This document shows, in pieces, positions 36,582 to 46,385 of a stretch of DNA of 64,000 nt. The notes under the pieces were generated by a model. It saw only the letters and a list, made by a program, of their open reading frames with translations. It was not told the DNA's origin and did no database searches. The stretch spans positions 32,949 through 96,948 of the forward strand of contig NZ_UWOT01000011.1 of NCBI RefSeq assembly GCF_900604535.1, read 5' to 3'. Numbering within the stretch: position 1 is the first letter of the stretch; each line of letters opens with the position of its first letter. Position numbers and translations under genes: made by a program. The DNA comes from Romboutsia_E sp900604535 (lineage in GTDB: Bacteria; Bacillota; Clostridia; Peptostreptococcales; Peptostreptococcaceae).

Positions 36582-37832
36582 ATGAAGGTATTAGTTATTG
36601 GTGGTGGCGGTAGAGAGCATGCCATCTGTTGGAAATTAAGTAAAGAAGAAAACGTAGAAGTAATATTTTGTGCACCAGGAAACGCTGGAATTGAAAGTGT
36701 AGCAAAGTGCATAAGTATTGGTGATAGTGATATAGATGAACTGGTAAGTTTTGCAAAAGAAAATAAAATAGACTTAACAATAGTGGGGCCTGAGGTTCCA
36801 CTTGTTAAGGGGATAGTTGATGAATTTGAGAAAGAAAATTTAAGAATTTTTGGACCAAATAAAAGTTGTGCTAGATTAGAAGGTAGTAAGGCTTTCTCTA
36901 AAGACTTTATGATAAGACATAACATACCTACTGCAAAGTACAAAGAATATACGAACTTAGATGAAGCTATAAGTGAAGTAGACAACTTTGGATATCCAGT
37001 AGTAATAAAAGCTGATGGTTTAGCTGCAGGAAAAGGTGTAGTAATACCGACAAATAGAGAAGATGCAATATATACATTAAAAGAAATGATGACAAATAAG
37101 AAATTTGGAGATGCAGGAAATAAAATAGTTATAGAAGAGTTTCTAAGTGGAATAGAAACATCTATATTAGCATTTGTAGATAACAATATTATAGTTCCTA
37201 TGGTAAGTGCAAAAGACCATAAGAAAGTATATGACAATGAAGAAGGACCTAATACAGGAGGTATGGGAACTTTTTCTCCAAGTGAAGTGTATACAGATGA
37301 ATTAGCCAAAAGCATAAAAACAAATGTATTAGATGCTACATTAGAGGGATTTAAAAAAGATAAATTAAATTACAAAGGAATATTATTTGTAGGTTTAATG
37401 ATTACAGAAGATGGACCCAAAGTATTAGAATATAATACTAGATTTGGGGATCCTGAAACTCAATCGATTTTATTTAGATTAGATACGGATTTAAATAAAA
37501 TAATGAATGCAATAATAGACAATAAACTAAGTGATATAGAAATAAATTATAAAGATGAAGAATCAGTTTGTGTAATGCTTACATCTATAGGGTACCCTGA
37601 TTCTTATGAAAAAGGAAAGATAATAACTGGACTTGAGAATCTAGATAAAGATATAGTTGTTTTCCATAGTGGAACTAAGATGGATAATGGAAACTTGCTT
37701 ACAAATGGTGGAAGAGTAATTGGATTAACAGCAAAAGCAGCTTCAGTAAAGGATGCAGCAGAAAAGGTATATGAAAACATTAAGAAAATAAGCTTTGAAG
37801 GTATGCATTATAGAACTGATATAGGAGTTTAG
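36582..37832 (+). CDS. purD: Phosphoribosylamine-glycine ligase
   Basis: A 416-residue ATP-grasp enzyme. MKVLVIGGGGREHAICWKL at the N-terminus, GPEVPLVKGIVD, KADGLAAGKGVV near 142 and LEYNTRFGDPETQ near 285 are diagnostic. A 249-residue ORF on the opposite strand is its shadow. It lies 12 bases after purH and 28 before purL. Confidence 0.97.
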   Translation: MKVLVIGGGGREHAICWKLSKEENVEVIFCAPGNAGIESVAKCISIGDSDIDELVSFAKENKIDLTIVGPEVPLVKGIVDEFEKENLRIFGPNKSCARLEGSKAFSKDFMIRHNIPTAKYKEYTNLDEAISEVDNFGYPVVIKADGLAAGKGVVIPTNREDAIYTLKEMMTNKKFGDAGNKIVIEEFLSGIETSILAFVDNNIIVPMVSAKDHKKVYDNEEGPNTGGMGTFSPSEVYTDELAKSIKTNVLDATLEGFKKDKLNYKGILFVGLMITEDGPKVLEYNTRFGDPETQSILFRLDTDLNKIMNAIIDNKLSDIEINYKDEESVCVMLTSIGYPDSYEKGKIITGLENLDKDIVVFHSGTKMDNGNLLTNGGRVIGLTAKAASVKDAAEKVYENIKKISFEGMHYRTDIGV

Positions 37833-37860
37833 AATTTTCTAAAAATATGGGGGGAAAGGC

Positions 37861-40800
37861 ATGTTAAATACTGAAAATGTCAAAAGAATATTAGTTGAGA
37901 AAAGACAAGGCTTTGACCTTGAAGCTAAAGCTTTAAAGAAAGATTTAGTAGAAAATTTACATATAGATACTATAGAAGATATAAGAGTATTAAATAGATA
38001 CGATATAGAAGGTATATCTGGCGAAGCTTACAGTAATGCGGTAATAAGTATATTTTCTGAGCCCAATTTAGATGTAATTTATCATGAAGAAATATCGAAT
38101 TTAAATAAATATGATAAAAGAATATTTGCAATAGAATATTTACCAGGACAGTATGATCAAAGAGGTGACTGGGCATCACAATGTATACAAGTAGTTAATA
38201 ATGGAGTTAGACCTATTATAAATACAGCTAAGGTTTATATACTAAGTGGTAATATAACAGATGAGCAATTTAATAAAATAAAAAGATATTGTATAAATCC
38301 TGTAGATAGTAGAGAAGCTAGTTTAAATAAACCAGAAACATTAAAAAAGGAAACCGAAATACCTACTTCAGTAGAAATATTAAATGGATTTATAGATTTA
38401 AGTTATGAAGGGTTACAAGATTTCTTAGAGGGAAGAGGTCTTGCTATGACAATACTTGATTTAGAACATATCCAAAAATATTTTAAAGACACGGAAAAGA
38501 GAAATCCAACTATAACAGAAATAAAAGTATTAGATACTTATTGGTCGGATCATTGTAGGCATACTACTTTTATGACGGAAATAGAAGATGTTCAAATAGA
38601 AGAAGGTAAATATACAGATATAGTTAAAGAAGCTTATGAAATGTATATTAATTCAAGAGAAAAAGTATATATAGATAGAAAAAAAGATATATGCTTAATG
38701 GATATAGCAACAATAGCTATGAAAGAATTAAGAAAAGATGGTAAGTTAGAAGATTTAGATGTAAGTGAAGAAATAAATGCATGTAGTATAAATGTTGATG
38801 TTGAAATAGAAGGTAAGATTGAAAAGTATTTAGTAATGTTTAAAAATGAAACTCACAATCATCCAACTGAAATTGAACCATTTGGTGGAGCTGCTACTTG
38901 TTTAGGTGGAGCTATAAGGGATCCATTATCAGGAAGAAGTTATGTATATCAAGCTATGCGTGTAACTGGAAGTGCCGATCCTAGAACGTCTTTAGAAGAT
39001 ACATTATCAGGCAAATTAATGCAAAGGAAAATAACTACTGAAGCAGCTCATGGATATAGTTCATATGGTAACCAAATAGGATTAACCACAGGTCAAGTTG
39101 CTGAAGTATATGATGAAGATTTCGTAGCAAAGAGAATGGAAATAGGTGCGGTTATAGCAGCAGTACCTAAAGAAAATGTAGTTAGAGAAAGACCAATATC
39201 AGGAGATGTAATAATACTTCTTGGTGGAAAAACAGGAAGAGATGGATGTGGAGGAGCTACTGGTTCATCTAAAGAACATAGTGAAGAATCAATACTTAAT
39301 TGTAGTGCTGAAGTTCAAAAAGGTGATGCTCCTAATGAAAGAAAAATACAAAGATTCTTTAGAAATAAAGAAGTTGCACAAATGATAAAAAGATGTAATG
39401 ACTTTGGAGCGGGTGGAGTTTGTGTTGCTATAGGTGAAATAGCAGATAGTTTAGATATAAACTTAGATTTAGTTCCTAAAAAGTATGATGGACTTGATGG
39501 AACTGAACTTGCAATATCAGAATCTCAAGAACGTATGGCGGTTGCTATAAATAAAGAAAATAAAGATAAATTTATAGCTTTAGCTAAAGAAGAAAATTTA
39601 GAAGCTACTCATGTTGCTACAGTAACAGATACAGGTTATTTAAGAATGTTTTGGAATAAAAAGGCTATAGTAGATATTAATAGAGAATTCTTAGATACAA
39701 ATGGTGTGAAACAAACTACTAAGGTTCATGTTAGTAAAGTAAATGAAGAGAAAACTTTTTTTAATTCAAGTTCATATAAAAATGATAGTGAATACTCATC
39801 GACTGATGGAGTTTGTATATTTTCAGAAGGTTTATCAGATATAGCTCTAGCTAAAGAAGTTTCATTAAAAGATAAATTTATAGAAACATTATCAGATTTA
39901 AATGTTTGCTCACAAAAAGGATTAGTAGAAAAGTTTGATAATACAATAGGAAGCAATACTGTACTTATGCCGTTTGGTGGTAGGTACCAAAGTACTCCAG
40001 CTCAAGGGATGGTTGCGAAAATTCCTGTACTTAAAGGGGAGACGAATACCTCTACAATAATGACATATGGATATAATCCTAAGATAGGTAAATGGAGTCC
40101 ATTCCATGGAGCGTTATATGCAGTTGTTGAATCTGTGTGTAAACTTGTTGCTATTGGGGGTAATTATAAAACAACAAGACTTACTTTACAAGAGTATTTT
40201 GAAAAGCTTGGGGATAATCCAACTAAGTGGGGTAAACCATTCTCTGCTTTACTTGGTGCATTCTATGCTCAAAATAAACTTGAAATACCTGCAATAGGTG
40301 GTAAAGATAGTATGTCAGGAACATTTAAAGATATAGAGGTTCCTCCAACGTTAGTTTCTTTTGCTGTGGATACTGTAGATGCAAAAGTAGTAGTATCCCC
40401 AGAATTTAAGAAGGCTAATTCAAAAGTTGTAATGTTATGCACAGAAAGATTAGAAAATGGAGTTGTTAACTTTGATGAATTAAAGAAAAATCTAGAGAAA
40501 TTAAGAGAACTTATACACAAAAAACAGGTTTTATCAACATATGCATTAGGATTTGCAGGCGTAGGTGAAGCTATAAGTAAGATGGCATTTGGCAATAAAA
40601 TAGGATTTAAATTTAATGAAGAATCTAGTAATTTATATGAAGAAACGGATAAACTATTTGAAGCAAGTTATGGAAATATAGTTCTTGAACTAGCTAGTAA
40701 TGATTTAAGTATACTAGATGGATATAACTATATAGTATTAGGTAATACAATTGAAAAAGAAAGTATAGTTATAGCAGATGAAGACATATTATTAGACGAA

Positions 40801-41727
40801 CTATATAAAGCGCATTGTGATACTTTAGAGCCAATATTCCCAACTAAATCTATAGAAATTAAAGATAAGATAGAAACTATAAACTTTGTATCAGGTGGAG
40901 AAGCTAAAAAATCATCTATAAGTATTGTATCTCCTAAGGTATTTATACCAACATTCCCTGGAACAAACTGCGAGTATGATTTATCTAAAGCATTTGAAAA
41001 AGCAGGAGCTAATGTAAGTATAAAAGTATTTAAAAACTTAACTTATAAAGATATAGAAGAATCTATAGATACAATAGTTAAAGAAATAAAATCTTCACAA
41101 ATGATTATGCTACCAGGAGGATTTAGTGCAGGAGATGAACCTGATGGTTCTGCTAAATTTATAGCTACAGTATTTAGAAATGAAAGGGTAGCAGAAGCTG
41201 TAAATGAATTTTTAACTAAGCAAGATGGGTTAATGCTAGGTATTTGTAATGGATTCCAGGCTCTTATAAAGCTTGGATTAGTGCCATATGGTGAAATAAG
41301 AAAGCCAAGTGTCGATGCACCAACACTTACTTATAATAATATAGGAAGACATCAAGCTAAGATGGTTCAAACTAGAATAGCTTCTAATAAGTCACCTTGG
41401 CTAGCTAATACATCTGTAGGTGATATACATAGTATACCTATATCTCATGGAGAAGGTAAATTTGTTGCTAATGAAGAAACTATGAGAACTTTAATAGAAA
41501 ATGGACAAATAGCCACTCAATATGTAGACTTTAATGGAAATGCAACTTATGATATAGATTTTAATCCAAATGGATCTTTCTATGGAGTTGAAGGTATAAC
41601 TAGTGTAGATGGAAGAATATTAGGTAAAATGGGTCACTCTGAGAGAATTGGAAATCAAGTATGTAAGAATATATTAGGTGAAAAAGACCAAATGATATTT
41701 GAATCAGGTGTGAAATACTTTAAATAA
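37861..41727 (+). CDS. purL: FGAM synthase, single-chain long form
   Basis: A 1288-residue FGAR amidotransferase that fuses what bacilli keep as PurS, PurL and PurQ. The N-terminal PurS-like part is followed by SDHCRHTTF near 225 and NETHNHPTEIEPFGGAATCLGG near 330, then the second ATP-like half and a glutaminase with LPGGFSAGDE and the nucleophile in LGICNGFQALIKLG near 1130. The long form is usual in clostridia as well as in proteobacteria and eukaryotes. It ends the pur operon at a strong terminator; purB and purK are absent here. Confidence 0.97.
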   Translation: MLNTENVKRILVEKRQGFDLEAKALKKDLVENLHIDTIEDIRVLNRYDIEGISGEAYSNAVISIFSEPNLDVIYHEEISNLNKYDKRIFAIEYLPGQYDQRGDWASQCIQVVNNGVRPIINTAKVYILSGNITDEQFNKIKRYCINPVDSREASLNKPETLKKETEIPTSVEILNGFIDLSYEGLQDFLEGRGLAMTILDLEHIQKYFKDTEKRNPTITEIKVLDTYWSDHCRHTTFMTEIEDVQIEEGKYTDIVKEAYEMYINSREKVYIDRKKDICLMDIATIAMKELRKDGKLEDLDVSEEINACSINVDVEIEGKIEKYLVMFKNETHNHPTEIEPFGGAATCLGGAIRDPLSGRSYVYQAMRVTGSADPRTSLEDTLSGKLMQRKITTEAAHGYSSYGNQIGLTTGQVAEVYDEDFVAKRMEIGAVIAAVPKENVVRERPISGDVIILLGGKTGRDGCGGATGSSKEHSEESILNCSAEVQKGDAPNERKIQRFFRNKEVAQMIKRCNDFGAGGVCVAIGEIADSLDINLDLVPKKYDGLDGTELAISESQERMAVAINKENKDKFIALAKEENLEATHVATVTDTGYLRMFWNKKAIVDINREFLDTNGVKQTTKVHVSKVNEEKTFFNSSSYKNDSEYSSTDGVCIFSEGLSDIALAKEVSLKDKFIETLSDLNVCSQKGLVEKFDNTIGSNTVLMPFGGRYQSTPAQGMVAKIPVLKGETNTSTIMTYGYNPKIGKWSPFHGALYAVVESVCKLVAIGGNYKTTRLTLQEYFEKLGDNPTKWGKPFSALLGAFYAQNKLEIPAIGGKDSMSGTFKDIEVPPTLVSFAVDTVDAKVVVSPEFKKANSKVVMLCTERLENGVVNFDELKKNLEKLRELIHKKQVLSTYALGFAGVGEAISKMAFGNKIGFKFNEESSNLYEETDKLFEASYGNIVLELASNDLSILDGYNYIVLGNTIEKESIVIADEDILLDELYKAHCDTLEPIFPTKSIEIKDKIETINFVSGGEAKKSSISIVSPKVFIPTFPGTNCEYDLSKAFEKAGANVSIKVFKNLTYKDIEESIDTIVKEIKSSQMIMLPGGFSAGDEPDGSAKFIATVFRNERVAEAVNEFLTKQDGLMLGICNGFQALIKLGLVPYGEIRKPSVDAPTLTYNNIGRHQAKMVQTRIASNKSPWLANTSVGDIHSIPISHGEGKFVANEETMRTLIENGQIATQYVDFNGNATYDIDFNPNGSFYGVEGITSVDGRILGKMGHSERIGNQVCKNILGEKDQMIFESGVKYFK

Positions 41728-41766
41728 AAAAAATAAGGAGTGCAAAATGGCATTCCTTATTTTTTT
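41728..41766 (+). terminator. pur operon terminator
   Basis: Arms around AAATAAGGAGTGC and GCATTCCTTATTT, loop AAAATG, then T run. Confidence 0.9.
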
Positions 41767-41811
41767 ATTTAAAAAAGAATTATATATAAAATAAAAGTTT
41801 TATATAATTTA

Positions 41812-41838
41812 TTAGCACTCATCGGTTGACAGTGCTAA
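41812..41838 (+). promoter_or_regulatory. CIRCE operator of the hsp20 gene
   Basis: TTAGCACTC, nine bases, CAGTGCTAA; one base off the consensus. It implies HrcA control of the small heat shock protein, together with groESL. Confidence 0.92.
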
Positions 41839-41878
41839 TAAAAAGAGTATAATAATAATTGTAAGGAAGGTGATATAT

Positions 41879-42313
41879 ATGAAATTAGTACCTAGAAGAA
41901 ATATAGGAAATTTATTTAATGATAGTTTTTTTGATGAGTTATTTGAAAATGAGTTTTTTAAACCAGTTAATTATCAAAAAATGATGAAAACTGATATTCA
42001 GGAGCAAGGTGATAATTACATTATAGACATGGACTTACCAGGATTTAAAAAAGAAGATATAAAAATATCTTTAGACAATGGGTATTTAATAGTTAGTGCA
42101 TTTAAGAGTGAATCTAATGAGGAAAATAATGCAGAAAGAAACTATATTCATAGAGAAAGATATACAGGACAATGTTCTCGTAGTTTTTATGTTGGGGACA
42201 GTGTAAAAGAAGAAGATATAAAAGCTGGTTACAATAATGGAATTTTACAACTAATAGTTCCAAAATTAAATATAAAACAAAATGAACCTAAAAAATATAT
42301 ATCTATAGATTAA
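41879..42313 (+). CDS. Hsp20/alpha-crystallin small heat shock protein
   Basis: A 144-residue ATP-independent holdase. The alpha-crystallin domain runs from about residue 38 (TDIQEQGDNYIIDMDLPGFK) to 130, with the family DLPGFKKEDI, FYVGDSVKEEDIKAGYNNGIL and a C-terminal KKYISID close to the (I/V)x(I/V) anchor. The in-frame GTG at 41870 belongs to the AAGGAAGGTG ribosome site, so ATG 41879 is the start. It is CIRCE-controlled. Confidence 0.94.
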   Translation: MKLVPRRNIGNLFNDSFFDELFENEFFKPVNYQKMMKTDIQEQGDNYIIDMDLPGFKKEDIKISLDNGYLIVSAFKSESNEENNAERNYIHRERYTGQCSRSFYVGDSVKEEDIKAGYNNGILQLIVPKLNIKQNEPKKYISID

Positions 42314-42352
42314 TATAATAGATTGGATTTAAAATTTAAAGTATAGTTAGAA

Positions 42353-42441
42353 AATTTATAGGATATCAGAGTTAAGGATAGAATATATAAATTAAGTATA
42401 GTTTATATATTTTATCTTTAACTATAGATAGACTATAAATT
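42353..42441 (+). repeat. Large nested inverted repeat between hsp20 and htpG
   Basis: Inner arms 42370-42391 and 42402-42423 pair over 22 bases with only G-U exceptions. An outer pair AAAATTTATAG near 42352-42362 and CTATAAATTTTT near 42433-42444 can close around it. No clean T run follows the inner hairpin, but T-rich sequence follows the outer one. It could be the hsp20 terminator or a structured htpG leader. Confidence 0.6.
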
Positions 42442-42486
42442 TTTAATTTTATAAATAAAATGACATTATTAAAAGGAGGGGTACTA

Positions 42487-44364
42487 GTGTCAGTACAAAA
42501 AGGTAGTATTTCAATACATACAGAAAATATTTTCCCTATAATAAAAAAATGGTTATACTCTGATAAGGATATATTCATAAGGGAACTTATAAGTAATGGA
42601 TGTGATGCAGTAAATAAATATAAGAGGTTAGTTTCACTAGGAGAAGCTAATGATAATGGGGATAGCAAATACAAGATAACCGTATCAATAAATCAAAACG
42701 ATGGAACTTTATGTTTTACTGATAATGGTATAGGTATGACAGCTGAAGAGGTTGAAAAATATATAAATCAAGTTGCATTCTCTGGTGCAGAAGATTTCTT
42801 TAATAAGTATAAGGATAAGATAGAAGAATCTAATGATATAATAGGCCATTTTGGACTAGGATTTTATTCTTCGTTCATGGTATCTAAAAAAGTACAAATA
42901 GATACAATGTCTTATATAGAAAATGCACAACCGGTTAGATGGGTATCAGAAGATGGGCTTGAGTATGAAATATCTAAATCTGATACTAGAACAGAAAGAG
43001 GAACAAGTATAACTCTATATTTAGATGATGATAGTAAAGAGTTTTTAAATGAATATGAAGTAAGAGAAATTATAGAAAAATATTGTTCATTCTTACCTGT
43101 TGAAATTTATTTAGAAGCTTCTGATGATAAAAATGATGAGGGAAGTAATGATGAATTTGAAAAAAAACCTTTAAATGATATTAATCCTCTATGGTTAAAA
43201 TCACCTAAGGATTGTACAGATGAAGAGTATAAAGAATTTTACAGAAAGGTATTTAATTCTTTTGAAGAGCCCTTATTTTGGATACATTTAAATGTGGATT
43301 ATCCATTCAACTTAAAGGGGATACTGTATTTCCCTAAATTAAATAATGAATTTGAATTAGTTGAAGGAAAAGTAAAACTTTATAATAATCAAGTATTTGT
43401 AGCAGATAATATAAAAGAAGTTATACCAGAGTTTTTATTATTACTTAAAGGTGTAATAGATTGTCCAGACTTACCTTTAAATGTATCTAGAAGTTTCTTA
43501 CAAAATGATAGAGATGTTACTAAGATATCTAAACATATAGTTAAGAAGGTGGCTGATAAACTAAAATCTCTATTTAAAAATGAAAGGGATGAATATAATA
43601 AGTTCTGGGATGATATACAAGTATTTATAAAATTTGGATGTTTAAAGGATGAATCTTTCTATGAAAAGATAAAAGATTATATCTTATTTAAAGATATAGA
43701 AGGAAATTACATGACATTAAATGATTATAAGGAATCTTCAAAAGAAAGTCATGAAAATAAAGTATTTTATATAAGTGATCAGAAGCAACAATCTCAATAT
43801 ATAAAATTGTTCAAAGAATATGGATTAAACGCAGTTGTGTTGGATTCCAGTATAGATAACCATTTTATTTCTTTTATGGAGTATAAAGAAGCAGGCACTA
43901 GCTTTAATAGAATAGACTCAGATATATCTGAAGTATTAAAAAATAAAGACGAATCTAATATGAAAGAAGAAGATAAAAATATATTAAAAGATATATTTAA
44001 GAGTATATCTGAAAATAAAATAAAAAATTACTCTGTTGAAAGCTTAAAAAATGAAGAAATACCAGCTATAGTATTGGTATCAGAACATACCAGAAGAATG
44101 ATGGAAATGCAATCTAGGTTTGTAGGTATGGATTTAGGTATGAATCTCCAAGAAGAAAAAACTCTTGTTATAAATGAAAAGAATCCTATAATACAAAAGA
44201 TATTATCATTAAAAGGCAATGAAGATAAGAAAGAAAGTATAGATTTAATATGTAATCAAATAATAGACTTAGCATTATTATCAAATAAGGAATTAAAACC
44301 AGAAGAATTAGAAGAATTTATACAGAGAAGTAATAAGTTAATGAGTATTGTAATTTCTTTATAG
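42487..44364 (+). CDS. htpG: Hsp90 chaperone HtpG
   Basis: A 625-residue molecular chaperone of the clostridial type. The N-terminal GHKL ATPase has IFIRELISNGCDAVNK near 33-48, TDNGIGMTAEEV near 80, and GHFGLGFYSSFMV near 120. The middle domain has PLFWIHLNVDYPFNLKGILYFP and LPLNVSRSFLQ, followed by a dimerisation tail. An ATG at 42460 is in frame, but AAAGGAGGGG points to GTG 42487, which gives the conserved start SVQKGSISIHTENIF. It follows Hsp20 in a heat-shock cluster. Confidence 0.95.
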   Translation: MSVQKGSISIHTENIFPIIKKWLYSDKDIFIRELISNGCDAVNKYKRLVSLGEANDNGDSKYKITVSINQNDGTLCFTDNGIGMTAEEVEKYINQVAFSGAEDFFNKYKDKIEESNDIIGHFGLGFYSSFMVSKKVQIDTMSYIENAQPVRWVSEDGLEYEISKSDTRTERGTSITLYLDDDSKEFLNEYEVREIIEKYCSFLPVEIYLEASDDKNDEGSNDEFEKKPLNDINPLWLKSPKDCTDEEYKEFYRKVFNSFEEPLFWIHLNVDYPFNLKGILYFPKLNNEFELVEGKVKLYNNQVFVADNIKEVIPEFLLLLKGVIDCPDLPLNVSRSFLQNDRDVTKISKHIVKKVADKLKSLFKNERDEYNKFWDDIQVFIKFGCLKDESFYEKIKDYILFKDIEGNYMTLNDYKESSKESHENKVFYISDQKQQSQYIKLFKEYGLNAVVLDSSIDNHFISFMEYKEAGTSFNRIDSDISEVLKNKDESNMKEEDKNILKDIFKSISENKIKNYSVESLKNEEIPAIVLVSEHTRRMMEMQSRFVGMDLGMNLQEEKTLVINEKNPIIQKILSLKGNEDKKESIDLICNQIIDLALLSNKELKPEELEEFIQRSNKLMSIVISL

Positions 44365-44384
44365 TAATAATTATATAGGAAATC

Positions 44385-44438
44385 AAAATGCTGTTAATAA
44401 ACCTAACTTTATATTTGGTTTATTAACAGCATTTTTTA
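44385..44438. terminator. Bidirectional terminator
   Basis: Nineteen-base exact arms (AAAATGCTGTTAATAAACC and its complement) with T residues at one end and A residues at the other, between convergent htpG and the transporter gene. Confidence 0.93.
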
Positions 44439-44443
44439 TATTA

Positions 44444-45751
44444 TTAAGATATTCTTTTTGTTTCAGTCACATTATTTTCTTTGTTTACTCTTAATATAGT
44501 TGAGCATGCACTTATTAAACCGATATAAGCGATTATTGCATAAACTATGGTAGATATCCAACCTGCATTCCAACCAAATCTATCTAGAATTATTCCGAAT
44601 ATAGGCGAACCTATAGCGAATCCTAAGGCAAAGAATACTTGTATCAATCCTAGTATAGTACCATAATCTCTATCACCGAATAATACTCCAGTCATATATG
44701 AAGGGCCCATAATATATGAGAACATTGAGATACCTAACCCAGCAGCAAATATATATGCAAGTTCATTTATATTAGGAACAAATATTAAACAAATACCACA
44801 TGTAACAACTAAAATACCTGCAAGACCAAATGATTTAGATAGTCCTAATTTATCAAATAATACTCCTCCGAATAGATTACCGAATATTGAGAAAAAGCCA
44901 AATAAAGATGCAATCATAGCAGCAGGCATTCTAAGTTGACCAGAAGCTTCTAGATTTTGAAAGAAGGCTATAAATTGAAGTACCATACCACTTACATAGA
45001 ATCCTACAAATATAAATGATATACCAATTATCCAAAACTGAGCCATTTTAGTTACTTCTGATACTTTATAACCCCAAGGTATATGATTTATGGCATGTTC
45101 TTCTCCTTTTTTCTTTTTAGGTATATTAGCAGCTAATTCAGCATCAGATTTCGGCATTCTTATAAGGAATATTGAAATTAGTAATGATGTAATTAAAGCT
45201 ATCATACCAAATCTTAAATAAGCTCCCCTATATCCTATGTTTGGATCAGATAACCATTTTCCTGCTAACACTTGAAGGAATATATTACCTATACCACCTC
45301 CGGAAAATGCAATACCCATAGCAAGGCCTTTATTAACTTTGAACCAAGAGTTAATAAGCGTTGGAACTCCTATAGCTGATACTATTGCAAGCCCTACTTG
45401 AACCAATGCAGCTATTGCATAATATGCAAATAAATTATTACCTGCAAATGAATATAACATAAATCCTCCACCAAGTAGTATAGAACCAACTATATATAAT
45501 ACTTTCGCATTAACTTTAGTGAATAATTTTCCTATAAAAGGAGAACAAATAGCAGATGCTATAGTACCTATAGTAAATATTAATGAAAATGCAGCAAAGC
45601 TAAAACCTTCTCCTTTCACAACATAATTTGTAAATGCAGGTGGTAGGTTAGCGCCTACTCCAAAGGGAATGATTTGTATAAGTAAGCATGCTATAACGAT
45701 TATCCATCCATAAAAAAATTGATTTTCTTTTTTGTTATTAGATGCATTCAT
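44444..45751 (-). CDS. OFA-type major facilitator transporter (first copy)
   Basis: A 435-residue membrane protein with 12 predicted helices in two halves around a charged loop near 200-230 (IPKKKKGEEH). YGWIIVIACLLIQIIPFGVGANLPPAF at the N-terminus and the inner-half GKLFTKVNAK and FDKLGLSKSFG loops resemble the oxalate/formate antiporter (OFA) family, which also includes monocarboxylate and lactate carriers. The substrate is not readable. It is divergent, across 634 bases, from the first HTH-domain protein. A paralogue lies at 50074, in the same arrangement. Confidence 0.88.
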   Translation of the reverse strand: MNASNNKKENQFFYGWIIVIACLLIQIIPFGVGANLPPAFTNYVVKGEGFSFAAFSLIFTIGTIASAICSPFIGKLFTKVNAKVLYIVGSILLGGGFMLYSFAGNNLFAYYAIAALVQVGLAIVSAIGVPTLINSWFKVNKGLAMGIAFSGGGIGNIFLQVLAGKWLSDPNIGYRGAYLRFGMIALITSLLISIFLIRMPKSDAELAANIPKKKKGEEHAINHIPWGYKVSEVTKMAQFWIIGISFIFVGFYVSGMVLQFIAFFQNLEASGQLRMPAAMIASLFGFFSIFGNLFGGVLFDKLGLSKSFGLAGILVVTCGICLIFVPNINELAYIFAAGLGISMFSYIMGPSYMTGVLFGDRDYGTILGLIQVFFALGFAIGSPIFGIILDRFGWNAGWISTIVYAIIAYIGLISACSTILRVNKENNVTETKRIS

Positions 45752-46385
45752 AATATAAGTTTCCTCCTTAAATTAAACAATATATATTACTTGGAAGTTA
45801 AAATAGTACCTAGTAAGAAAGTTTTAAAAATAAATTATTTCAATATAAGTTTATCTTTTACAATAATTATTAAAAAATGTATGTTAGTCTAAAATAAGTA
45901 GAAAATATATTTATAAATAATTAAAATGAATAATTTAATTTGATATTAGAGGTGTGTTGAATAAAGGATTTTAATTTAACAATATAAAAATAGGTATCAA
46001 GAGAAACAACTATGTAAATAGTTGTCTTTGTTAAATATAAATTTAATACACTTTATTTGCAGTATTGAATTTCGAAATTAAAATTATGTTATAATTTGTC
46101 GGCGAACAATACATAACACTATATTTTAATCTATTACGAAAATTTATTATTAAAGTTAAAAATATACTTAAAAATATATTACATTATAAACATAACATAT
46201 AAGGATATACACCAACAAATGAAATAAAATGATGAAACTTGAAATAAAAAGATTCAATTTTATTAAATAAATGATAAAAAACTAAAAATACGACTATTTT
46301 CGATAAAATAGATATCATAACATTGTGTACATAATATGGGTATGATATTATAAAAATGTGCATTTTACAAAAAGGAGGGTTAGAA
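45752..46385. promoter_or_regulatory. Long divergent region before regulator copy 1
   Basis: A 634-base gap, strongly AT-rich, with no supported gene. It holds a TATAAT at 46090 followed by the shared 18-base element. A second promoter-like pair lies at 46323-46351 (TTGTGT, 17 bases, TATTAT), with ATATCATA and TATGATAT inverted halves around it. A small hairpin CTATTTT-CGAT-AAAATAG lies near 46292. The transporter promoter on the minus strand was not pinned down. Confidence 0.5.
46101..46118 (+). repeat. Shared 18-base leader element, copy 1
   Basis: GGCGAACAATACATAACA follows a TATAAT by five bases, so it covers the likely transcription start. It differs by one base from the element at 48036 upstream of the symporter gene. 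Confidence 0.65.

Noticed and set aside
36566..37315. 249-residue minus-strand ORF
   Set aside because: It lies wholly opposite purD, with no ribosome site or family motif; a shadow of biased codons.
46101..46118. PurR box in GGCGAACAAT
   Set aside because: The CGAAC core is not kept in the second copy (CGAATAAT), and the flanking genes are not purine genes.
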